From positions 14,382,787 to 14,446,786 of the forward strand of contig NC_067195.1 in NCBI RefSeq assembly GCF_000699445.3: a DNA stretch of 64,000 bases, given 5' to 3'. The position numbers were made by a program, and so were the translations under genes. Positions 61,601 through 64,000 of the stretch are shown in pieces. The notes under the pieces are model-generated. The model worked only from the letters and a program-made list of their open reading frames with translations. It had not been told where the DNA came from and made no database searches. Every line of letters starts with the position of its first letter. The stretch's first letter is position 1. This stretch comes from Schistosoma haematobium (taxonomy: Eukaryota; Platyhelminthes; Trematoda; Strigeidida; Schistosomatidae).

Positions 61601-62649
61601 TAAATATACCAGAATATAAAATCACTTCAGATATTCGTTATTCTGACATTATTATACCAACAATCGATAACGTACGTTCAAGTTATATTATTGAAATGTT
61701 ATTATTAGCTAAAAAACCAGTTTTATGCATTGGTCCAACTGGTACAGGGAAATCATTAAATATTTTGCATAAATTAACACGTCATATGCCCAAAGAGTAT
61801 ATACCAGAATTTATTATATTCAGTGCTAAAACTACAGCAAAACAAACACAAGATTTAATTGATAGTAAATTGGATAAACGACGTAAACATTTATTTGGTC
61901 CACCATTAGGACGTTACATTATATTTTTTATTGATGATTTAAATATGCCTACATTAGAAGTATACGGTGCACAACCACCTATTGAATTAATACGTCAATG
62001 GATGGATTTCAGTGGTTGGTATGATTTAAAAATGATTGGTGAATTCCGTAAATTAATTGATGTGAATTTTATATGTTCAATGGGTCCACCTGGTGGAGGA
62101 CGTAATCCGATCACTGCTAGATTAATGCGTCATTTCAATGTTTTGGCATATAATGAGCTAGATGACTCCAGTATGCAATTAATATTTAGTGTAATCTTAA
62201 AATCATGGTTAAATCGTTCTACCAGTGAAAATGTAACAATGAAACTTATGTCTTATACTGATGATTTGGTGAAAGCTTCAATTTCAGTCTATAAAACAAT
62301 TCAAAAGCAATTATTACCAACACCAGCTAAAAGTCACTATACATTTAATCTAAGAGATTTATCAAAAGTATTTCAAGGTATGCTTATGATGGATACTGAT
62401 CAGTTAAGTGGAAATATTGAACAATTATTACGTTTGTGGTATCATGAATCATGTCGAGTATTCCAAGATCGATTAGTGAATGATGTAGATCGTGATTGGT
62501 TTAATCAGTTAATTAATAAAACATCAAAAGAAATGTTCAACTTAAATGTAAATGATTACGTGACAACTACGCCATTATTATATGGAGATTTCTTGTCCAT
62601 ATCGAAAAATGACGCTTCAAAATATATGGAAATGACTGATCATAGCAAA
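16538..62649 (+). CDS. DNAH1: Axonemal dynein heavy chain 1 (partial; 26 exons, 3' end outside window)
   Basis: This is the heavy chain motor of a ciliary/flagellar inner dynein arm, which hydrolyses ATP to slide axonemal doublets. I joined 26 exons in frame: 16538-16630, 16665-16737, 16774-16843, 16878-16973, 17014-17282, 18513-18930, 18983-19140, 21367-21596, 25953-26233, 27287-27437, 28314-28507, 29596-29821, 30475-30677, 32116-32257, 34330-34485, 35410-35799, 38061-38729, 39681-40928, 43322-43428, 49089-49168, 51310-51401, 52046-52573, 54269-54388, 58267-58422, 59266-59382 and 61579-62649. They total 2446 codons, and all splice sites are GT-AG. The N-terminal motif [18 protein letters not shown], the [10 protein letters not shown] and YWIPRIQL blocks and the long linker identify the DNAH1 class rather than DNAH3, 7 or 12. 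P-loops fall at about residues 1493 ([11 protein letters not shown]1), 1774 ([11 protein letters not shown]2) and 2141 ([11 protein letters not shown]3). AAA4 onward, the stalk and the C-terminus must lie past 64000. No inactivating change is visible. Confidence 0.93.
18513..18930 (+). CDS. DNAH1: DNAH1 exon 6
   Basis: Residues 201-339 of the dynein tail. It contains [27 protein letters not shown] and YNLYLDCMP, all diagnostic of DNAH1. The acceptor is ttattcag|tg and the donor gg|gtaggt. The following intron is only 52 nt. Confidence 0.92.
18983..19140 (+). CDS. DNAH1: DNAH1 exon 7
   Basis: Residues 340-392, including [19 protein letters not shown], a tail block aligned with DNAH1. The acceptor is cttaaag|g (phase 2) and the donor aaag|gtaatt (phase 1). 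It is followed by a 2.2-kb intron. Confidence 0.88.
19141..21366 (+). other. DNAH1 intron 7
   Basis: A 2.2-kb intron, AT-rich. A decayed Sm-alpha SINE occupies about 20945-21115. Nothing else is identifiable. Confidence 0.7.
20945..21115 (+). repeat. Decayed Sm-alpha-type SINE in DNAH1 intron 7
   Basis: The segment shares the order of the copy at 428-600: an A-box-like ttgagtagctatctgaac, gtgttcgagttct as B-box, then ggtacattcagctaacgagttcc. The hammerhead core and GAAAC box are degraded (gatgaagag). The CTAACGAG core matches that of the 428-600 copy. Confidence 0.5.
21367..21596 (+). CDS. DNAH1: DNAH1 exon 8
   Basis: Residues 393-469, containing [17 protein letters not shown] and [19 protein letters not shown], as in the DNAH1 tail. 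The acceptor is ttaatag|gt and the donor aaa|gtaagc (phase 0). Confidence 0.9.
22549..22753. repeat. Foldback repeat with 71-bp arms
   Basis: The left arm (22552-22622) and the reverse complement of the right arm (22680-22750) agree at nearly every base, from gtcattaaag through aacgtttcgcct, around a loop of about 57 nt. The inner flank of the right arm reads cttggaccagattgtcaggcgaaacg. Long hairpins of this sort may be paired termini of a Penelope-like or other foldback element, but no coding sequence remains. Confidence 0.75.
23911..24070. repeat. Foldback repeat with ~64-bp imperfect arms
   Basis: The left arm 23911-23974 (through cacttcgtcaa) is mirrored by 24006-24070 (ttgacgaagtgg...) with scattered mismatches, around a loop of about 31 nt. 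Like the hairpin 1.3 kb upstream, it carries an acgtttc motif in the arm, which suggests a related family. Confidence 0.7.
25432..25600 (-). mobile_element. Short GC-rich retroinsertion with 14-bp target duplication
   Basis: A 141-bp segment (25446-25586), far richer in G+C than its surroundings, lies between two identical copies of tagttaaatgtatg (25432-25445 and 25587-25600). On the minus strand it starts actccgcctggagtccc, runs through gcccggataaaggagg and ends in an A-rich stretch (gataaaaaaacg, cagaaaaaaatt). That is the shape of a truncated retroposed copy inserted antisense to the dynein gene. The parent element is not certain; I suspect a LINE untranslated region. Confidence 0.75.
25953..26233 (+). 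CDS. DNAH1: DNAH1 exon 9
   Basis: Residues 470-562 of the tail: [28 protein letters not shown], then [18 protein letters not shown]. The acceptor is ttttatag|gat and the donor ct|gtatgt (phase 2). Confidence 0.92.
27287..27437 (+). CDS. DNAH1: DNAH1 exon 10
   Basis: Residues 563-613: [20 protein letters not shown] and [16 protein letters not shown]. The acceptor is ggactag|t (completing a Leu codon) and the donor caa|gtaaat. There is no internal ATG. Confidence 0.9.
28314..28507 (+). CDS. DNAH1: DNAH1 exon 11
   Basis: Residues 614-677: [34 protein letters not shown]. The acceptor gtgtttag|tat was chosen because the nearby alternatives (tatag, gaag) give stops. The donor is aa|gtaagt (phase 2). 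Confidence 0.88.
29090..29240 (-). repeat. tRNA-derived SINE remnant in DNAH1 intron 11
   Basis: On the minus strand it has a ggctcagtgatcttgagg A-box region, a ggttcgaaccccgcg B-box (29164-29178) and a broken hammerhead block (tcggatgaaacgatcatccagtg). This is the same family as 3.0 and 50.0 kb. The core is not recognisable, so it is inactive. Confidence 0.65.
29596..29821 (+). CDS. DNAH1: DNAH1 exon 12
   Basis: Residues 678-753: [57 protein letters not shown] is a signature of the DNAH1 tail. The acceptor is aatag|a and the donor gca|gtaagt. Confidence 0.92.
30475..30677 (+). CDS. DNAH1: DNAH1 exon 13
   Basis: Residues 754-820: [43 protein letters not shown]. The acceptor is actataag|att and the donor aa|gtacgt (phase 2). 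It leads into the linker region. Confidence 0.92.
32116..32257 (+). CDS. DNAH1: DNAH1 exon 14
   Basis: Residues 821-868: [20 protein letters not shown], then a charged [12 protein letters not shown] helix. The acceptor is tatag|a and the donor acg|gtaagc. Confidence 0.9.
32258..34329 (+). other. DNAH1 intron 14 with SINE pieces
   Basis: A 2.1-kb intron. Two tRNA-SINE-like pieces lie in opposite orientations: about 32770-32890 on the minus strand (ctggggatcagaccaagg as a degraded B-box) and about 33045-33140 on the plus strand (gtagaggttagacgctccgg, ggttcccagtggagtcatggatgcgcactc). The rest is AT-rich with no recognisable content. Confidence 0.5.
34330..34485 (+). CDS. DNAH1: DNAH1 exon 15
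   Basis: Residues 869-920: [20 protein letters not shown] and [15 protein letters not shown]. The acceptor is atctaaag|atg and the donor aat|gtaaat. The ATGs at the exon start are internal codons, not a translation start. Confidence 0.9.
34838..35118 (-). repeat. Dispersed repeat, copy 1 (intron 15)
   Basis: The reverse complement of this stretch is clearly related to 57493-57785. Shared blocks include gaactca.gt.aggtaaacc, catacgttaaatacat, ttccaattctgt and ggcattccact.ct. No coding capacity is evident. It is likely part of a transposable element I cannot name. Confidence 0.6.
35410..35799 (+). CDS. DNAH1: DNAH1 exon 16 (linker)
   Basis: Residues 921-1050, the first part of the linker (DHC_N2) region: [62 protein letters not shown] is a strongly conserved dynein linker motif. 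The acceptor is aaaatag|tat and the donor cag|gtaaat. Confidence 0.95.
35800..38060 (+). other. DNAH1 intron 16 with repeats
   Basis: A 2.3-kb intron. A copy of the repeat family seen at 45.6 and 49.5 kb lies at about 36236-36330 (minus). A tRNA-SINE remnant lies at 37629-37785 (minus). The remainder is AT-rich. Confidence 0.6.
37629..37785 (-). repeat. tRNA-derived SINE remnant in DNAH1 intron 16
   Basis: On the minus strand it has gatgccggctcagtgaact (A-box region), a degraded B-box (acgttcgatttctggg) and a hammerhead-like block ending acgacgaaatggccgttcagtg. The GAAAC is GAAAT and the CTGANGA core is lost (cttcataaaag). Confidence 0.65.
38061..38729 (+). CDS. DNAH1: DNAH1 exon 17 (linker)
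   Basis: Residues 1051-1273, the main linker block: [82 protein letters not shown] is nearly invariant in dyneins. The acceptor is ttaaatag|gat and the donor aaa|gtaaat. Confidence 0.97.
39681..40928 (+). CDS. DNAH1: DNAH1 exon 18 (AAA1 motor site)
   Basis: Residues 1274-1689, the end of the linker and AAA1, the main ATPase site. The exon starts upstream of its first ATG, at ctag|tta, giving [18 protein letters not shown]. The AAA1 P-loop [16 protein letters not shown] is at 40338-40385. Walker B appears as [11 protein letters not shown], sensor I as [15 protein letters not shown], and the conserved block [14 protein letters not shown] follows. All nucleotide-binding residues I can check are present. 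The donor is gaa|gtaagt. Confidence 0.97.
41511..42734 (-). mobile_element. Penelope-like element fragment with inverted termini
   Basis: A segment of about 120 bp at 41511-41630 recurs inverted at 42614-42734 with few mismatches (shared core: cgaagaaaattttcttttcg, then acgaaatcatttactt). Between the arms, minus-strand translation gives the C-terminal part of a Penelope-like RT and its GIY-YIG endonuclease. Penelope-like elements are known to end in long repeats in direct or inverted order, which fits. It lies antisense in DNAH1 intron 18. Only the last third or so of an element is present. Confidence 0.75.
41893..42570 (-). pseudogene. Penelope-like RT C-terminus plus GIY-YIG endonuclease
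   Basis: Minus-strand text in order: [19 protein letters not shown] (the L..NGYP motif of Penelope RT), [16 protein letters not shown], then [20 protein letters not shown] and KRISEHH (the GIY-YIG nuclease, whose YIG reads YIC here), and finally [16 protein letters not shown] with [10 protein letters not shown] before a stop. Frames change and stops intervene (for example before MKNYL and after IKHSM), so it is not functional. The RT catalytic region lies upstream and is missing. Confidence 0.75.
43322..43428 (+). CDS. DNAH1: DNAH1 exon 19
   Basis: Residues 1690-1724: [34 protein letters not shown], joining AAA1 to AAA2. The acceptor is tgtacag|gat and the donor aa|gtaagt (phase 2). Confidence 0.95.
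45555..45601. repeat. (ATT)n microsatellite
   Basis: About fifteen perfect ATT units (45557-45601), lying directly upstream of the dispersed repeat at 45600. Confidence 0.9.
45600..45940 (+). repeat. Dispersed repeat, copy A
   Basis: It aligns with the reverse complement of 49460-49832 along its length. Shared blocks are ttattgtgactgaacacttt, cctttagtga.tgacctt, acattgtcaaattcat, ttattttttgg and gatgatgaagtta followed by gaaaac. A shorter third copy is at 36236-36330. No coding potential is visible. A short ATATATAT at about 45757-45767 corresponds to the long (AT)n of the other copy. Confidence 0.75.
46737..46752 (-). promoter_or_regulatory. Histone-type mRNA 3' stem-loop downstream of the MULE stop
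   Basis: On the minus strand the hairpin is GGCCCT-TTTC-AGGGCC, preceded by AAA and followed by ACCCA. Replication-dependent histone mRNAs end in the 6-bp stem GGYYYT, loop TTTC, RRRGCC with the same flanks; the stem is bound by SLBP and the end is made by U7-guided cleavage. It lies 33 nt after the transposase stop codon, inside the usual spacing for histone genes. No histone coding sequence is nearby. I see no clear purine-rich U7 target in the next 50 nt. Confidence 0.75.
46786..48704 (-). CDS. Mutator-like (MULE) transposase, five-exon model
   Basis: A DNA-transposon transposase, antisense within DNAH1 intron 19. My model joins 48704-48433, 48393-48095, 48059-47626, 47579-47518 and 47428-46786 on the minus strand: 570 codons including the stop, all GT-AG, introns of 39, 35, 46 and 89 nt. 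Domains in order: a C..C..H.H DNA-binding finger (FVCW ... CPAFMFC ... VHHNHEC); the MULE catalytic domain with Asp in [10 protein letters not shown] (about 47910) and GIVTDDSP (about 47725), then [16 protein letters not shown]; a SWIM finger ([15 protein letters not shown]); and a C-terminal RING-like Cys/His cluster (CDIC ... [11 protein letters not shown] ... CPIC). The HLVRN-to-SWIM distance is much shorter than usual, so the third acidic residue may be missing. The last intron is the weakest point: YYVHVDTSR upstream of SWIM looks coding, and including it would need a frameshift. Schistosome MULEs have been named Curupira; I cannot confirm membership. No terminal inverted repeats were found. 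Confidence 0.75.
49089..49168 (+). CDS. DNAH1: DNAH1 exon 20
   Basis: Residues 1725-1751: [28 protein letters not shown] small 80-nt exon that bridges phase 2 to phase 1. The DYG and VEGF-like context matches DNAH1 just before AAA2. The acceptor is cattttag|t and the donor gaag|gtaatt. Confidence 0.85.
49460..49832 (-). repeat. Dispersed repeat, copy B, with expanded (AT)n
   Basis: Inverted relative of 45600-45940. The internal AT run is expanded to about 36 bp at 49630-49665. Together with copy A it brackets the MULE gene, but exon 20 also lies between them, so they are not the MULE termini. Confidence 0.75.
49840..50263 (+). repeat. tRNA-derived SINE, most complete copy, with intact-looking hammerhead
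   Basis: This unit of about 400 bp has a 5' body, a tRNA-like head (ggctcagtggtccagttgg A-box at 50045; gggttcgaatctc B-box at 50097-50109), a hammerhead at 50126-50181 and a tail (ggtggtctaacatcaacc, ttcatgatctcaatc). A 23-bp sequence at 49840-49862 is repeated exactly at 50241-50263. The same motif ends other copies of the family, so it belongs to the element rather than being a target duplication. It lies in DNAH1 intron 20, in sense orientation. Confidence 0.8.
50126..50181 (+). ncRNA. Hammerhead ribozyme with complete conserved core
   Basis: Stem I is gcactg (50132-50137) with cagtgc (50072+ side, 50172-50177). The core CTGAGGA (50138-50144) fits CTGANGA, since position 7 tolerates any base. 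Stem II is GTCC (50145-50148) with GGAC (50156-50159). GAAA follows at 50160-50163, and stem III is the palindrome ACGGCCGT, giving two pairs and a GGCC loop. The cleavage triplet is GTC, ending at 50171. Schistosome hammerheads share this minimal stem III and are thought to work partly as dimers. I infer it may be active. Confidence 0.75.
51310..51401 (+). CDS. DNAH1: DNAH1 exon 21 (AAA2 P-loop)
   Basis: Residues 1752-1782: [20 protein letters not shown] followed by [10 protein letters not shown], the AAA2 Walker A (51375-51398). The acceptor is tctcaag|gt and the donor aag|gtgagt. Confidence 0.96.
52046..52573 (+). CDS. DNAH1: DNAH1 exon 22 (AAA2)
   Basis: Residues 1783-1958, the rest of the AAA2 core: [71 protein letters not shown]. 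All are dynein AAA2 hallmarks. The acceptor is ttttcag|tgt. The donor gaa|gtaggt was chosen over the next GT because exon 23 then continues as [11 protein letters not shown]. Confidence 0.97.
53490..53625 (+). repeat. Decayed tRNA-SINE piece in DNAH1 intron 22
   Basis: ctcagtggttctaatacttaac resembles the A-box region, ctgggttaaaacc a damaged B-box, and acaaggacgaaacagcttc the hammerhead GAAAC side. It is a weak but ordered match to the family. The rest of this 1.7-kb intron shows nothing recognisable. Confidence 0.45.
54269..54388 (+). CDS. DNAH1: DNAH1 exon 23
   Basis: Residues 1959-1998: [37 protein letters not shown], the AAA2-AAA3 connector. The acceptor is tttgacag|gat and the donor gag|gttagt. 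Confidence 0.93.
54566..54920 (-). repeat. tRNA-SINE copy bounded by inverted repeats
   Basis: A perfect 22-bp inverted repeat (54566-54587 and 54899-54920, taatagttgagatcatgag...) encloses a minus-strand SINE copy. The hammerhead keeps CTGAGGA and GTC but has GAAGC for GAAAC, and the stem I pair next to the core is mismatched. The plus-oriented tail on the right continues through a 'ccacgaaaccccttctg' end motif to about 54963. It lies in DNAH1 intron 23. Confidence 0.75.
55608..56260 (-). pseudogene. Merlin-type DNA transposon remnant
   Basis: Minus-strand text: [19 protein letters not shown], then a C.C finger-like stretch (CDCNN), [44 protein letters not shown], a [37 protein letters not shown] and K, ending at 55608. 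The order matches Merlin/IS1016-like DDE transposases. The first catalytic Asp block (IDES region) has been deleted, a stop replaces the residue after TDD, and another stop lies near DEIIF, so it is inactive. Confidence 0.7.
56408..56652 (-). repeat. tRNA-SINE copy with 44-bp inverted termini (foldback SINE)
   Basis: The 44-bp ends 56408-56451 and 56609-56652 are inverted copies matching at 42 positions. Between them, on the minus strand, are ggcgcagtggtttaatggc (A-box region), gggttcgaatcccg (B-box) and a hammerhead block with GTC site and GAAAC but core CTGAGAA, so the catalytic G8 is A. The outer motif gaggggtttgtggagatttt continues at 56384-56403. Confidence 0.8.
56845..56935 (+). repeat. 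Possible tRNA-like fragment
   Basis: cagtggttaggttacagac resembles an A-box and cacagttcgaatccca a B-box at roughly tRNA spacing, but no cloverleaf acceptor stem is evident. It is probably another SINE head. Confidence 0.35.
57493..57785 (+). repeat. Dispersed repeat, copy 2 (intron 23)
   Basis: Related to the reverse complement of 34838-35118 along most of its length. It has no recognisable domain. Confidence 0.6.
58267..58422 (+). CDS. DNAH1: DNAH1 exon 24
   Basis: Residues 1999-2050: [20 protein letters not shown], the W.F.SLIWS.GA motif preceding AAA3. The acceptor is gatttag|aag and the donor aaa|gtatgt. Confidence 0.95.
59266..59382 (+). CDS. DNAH1: DNAH1 exon 25
   Basis: Residues 2051-2089: [20 protein letters not shown] then an acidic DDEEEDN run, as in DNAH1. 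The acceptor is read as acaaag|tgt, which keeps the frame; it lacks a strong pyrimidine tract next to it, so the 5' edge is slightly uncertain. The donor is aaa|gtaagg. Confidence 0.85.
60965..61140 (+). repeat. tRNA-SINE remnant in DNAH1 intron 25
   Basis: gggtccgatccctcg (B-box) is followed by a damaged hammerhead (ctgccgaagactc, ggacaaaac in place of GGACGAAAC, cagcgcttcctgg). The family tail ends in aataatctccacaa at 61122-61135. Confidence 0.6.
61579..62649 (+). CDS. DNAH1: DNAH1 exon 26 (AAA3)
   Basis: Residues 2090-2446, the AAA3 module: [15 protein letters not shown] (Walker A, 61732-61755), [19 protein letters not shown] (Walker B and beyond), [46 protein letters not shown]. The donor is aaa|gtaagt at 62650. 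It is the last exon in the window. Confidence 0.97.
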
Positions 62650-63769
62650 GTAAGTTATTTCTCTTTTGTTTAGATATTTTCGATTACCAATAATATAGTT
62701 GTCGTTTGAGTGAAAATATCACTTAACACCCACCTTAAGAGATACTTAAGAAGGTCTTGACATTTTAAATACTACTTGTTGATCAGTGAGGTGAAAGATA
62801 AGCTAAAGTCTTTTACGAAAGGAGTAGTTAAAAAAGTTTTTTACGTTTCATAAAGTTTTAAATGTTTACATTATGTTGTTTCGCTTTAAAATAAAAGTTC
62901 ACTGTACAGAAACTCATTCAGTAATATGTTTAATAGTTTTAAAAGTGATCATTCATAGAGCCTAGGTTGTTCAAGATATTCTACATAGCCTTTACAATTT
63001 CTATATGCAAAATTACTCAAAGACCAATGAAAAGGCGTTGTTGGACGACGACCTAGGAATCTCATACACATGCAAATCTCCATTCATTTAAATTTCCGTA
63101 CACCACATATCTTTATTATTCAATGAAGCAAATCAGTTTTTATTGATTTGAGCTTCGAACCAAACATGCAGCAGAACGAGTAAGATTTTCATTTATTTTG
63201 GCAAATATATTATGTTGTAAATACTGACTGACAACATATAAGACACTTTCTTATCAACCTTAGCTGCTTAAATACTTTATAATGTCTTCTACTAATTTGC
63301 CTATCAAATAGATTTACTTAAGGCGGAAAGTTTTTATCGACCCGCCAATTTTTATGAACTAAAACGAATACATCTAAATAATTATTTTTAGGATGCAATG
63401 TGGTTACTAAAGTGAACAAATCGATATTATGAAATACTGCAATTTAGATTAGCTTGTTTGAGCTAATAGACGCTCACAACGCTTAAGTATACTACTTAAC
63501 TGAGCTTCGAAAGACACATCATTATTGTTTATACACTTTGATCAAGATATCATCACCATTATAAAAAAGCATTGGTGTAATTTTATGTAGATGACCTCTC
63601 CTGAGAAACAGGAGCTCTCATCATTTTAACTGACATAAAATACTACTTGTTTCAAAGACTAAACAACGTCTACTGATTAGTTCAATTTTTCCTGTATAAT
63701 TAAAATGAGATGATATTTTAACACACGAGATTGATACGGAAATCAGTTTAAAAAGTACATTTATATTAG
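62650..63769 (+). other. DNAH1 intron 26 (start), no further exon seen
   Basis: No sequence resembling the next conserved dynein block (the AAA4 approach, GVGGSGRSS) occurs before the window end. AT-rich, nothing identifiable. Confidence 0.65.
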
Positions 63770-63985
63770 GTTAAAATTTCACGTTTAAAAATCTGGAGGC
63801 GCTGGACAGCCGTTTCATCATAGTGCGGGACTTCTCATCAGAGCATATCCACGAGCCCGTAGGAGGGGCTGGAACCCAGGACCTTCGGTCTCGTGCGCAA
63901 ATGCTCAACCTCTAGACTATTGAGCCGACATCCAGCGGTGTTAATGTATAAATTCAACCAACCCATAATGTCACGCGATCATCTT
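63770..63985 (-). repeat. tRNA-SINE copy, cut by the window end
   Basis: On the minus strand it has a cggctcaatagtctagagg A-box region, a gggttccagcccc damaged B-box, and a hammerhead block with GAAAC and GTC but a rearranged core (ctctgatgagaag) and weakened stem II. The 5' body continues towards 64000. Confidence 0.6.
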
Positions 63986-64000
63986 TCATTTTCTTCGGCT

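Noticed and set aside
63790..63850. Active hammerhead at the right end
   Set aside because: CTGATGA occurs, but its alignment to the family shows a shifted core, and stem II cannot pair properly.
1..64000. CRISPR arrays, rRNA genes or bacterial operon features
   Set aside because: No spaced direct repeats, rRNA core sequences or operon structure; the spliced gene and retrotransposons are eukaryotic.

Overview
The window looks like AT-rich, intron-rich schistosome (Schistosoma) nuclear DNA. Four features support this. There are tRNA-headed SINEs that carry hammerhead ribozymes (the Sm-alpha type known from schistosomes). There is an RTE-clade LINE. There are CR1-like, Penelope-like, Merlin and Mutator-like elements of the kinds described in this genus. 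Finally, one gene has 34-40 nt introns at its 5' end that give way to kilobase introns. I cannot assign the species from sequence alone.

The single host gene I can support is the 5' 57% or so of an axonemal dynein heavy chain, DNAH1 class, on the + strand. I reconstructed 26 exons from the ATG at 16538 to the donor after 62649. They join in frame to 7338 nt (2446 codons). They cover the N-terminal tail, the linker, AAA1 (P-loop in exon 18), AAA2 (P-loop in exon 21) and AAA3 (P-loop in exon 26). The remaining exons lie beyond the window.

Layout: 1-16.5 kb is intergenic and repeat-rich. It holds an Sm-alpha SINE, two nearly identical copies of a defective RTE LINE, several decayed CR1-like LINE pieces and a longer SINE with a hammerhead remnant. 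From 16.5 to 62.6 kb is the dynein gene, whose large introns are full of insertions. These are foldback repeats (22.6 and 23.9 kb), a short GC-rich retroinsertion with a clear 14-bp target duplication (25.4 kb), a Penelope-like GIY-YIG fragment between inverted termini (41.5-42.7 kb), an antisense Mutator-like (MULE) transposase gene (46.7-48.7 kb), a Merlin remnant (55.6-56.3 kb), and about ten tRNA-derived SINE copies. The last kilobase holds another SINE.

The observation most worth following is the MULE transposase gene. It has an open five-exon frame with tiny host-like introns and a SWIM plus RING-like C-terminus. Thirty-three bases after its stop codon it carries what reads as a textbook replication-dependent histone 3' stem-loop. 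Next in interest are the SINE hammerhead at 50.13 kb, which keeps every invariant core base, and the SINE copies whose 5' flank is the inverted complement of their own 3' tail.
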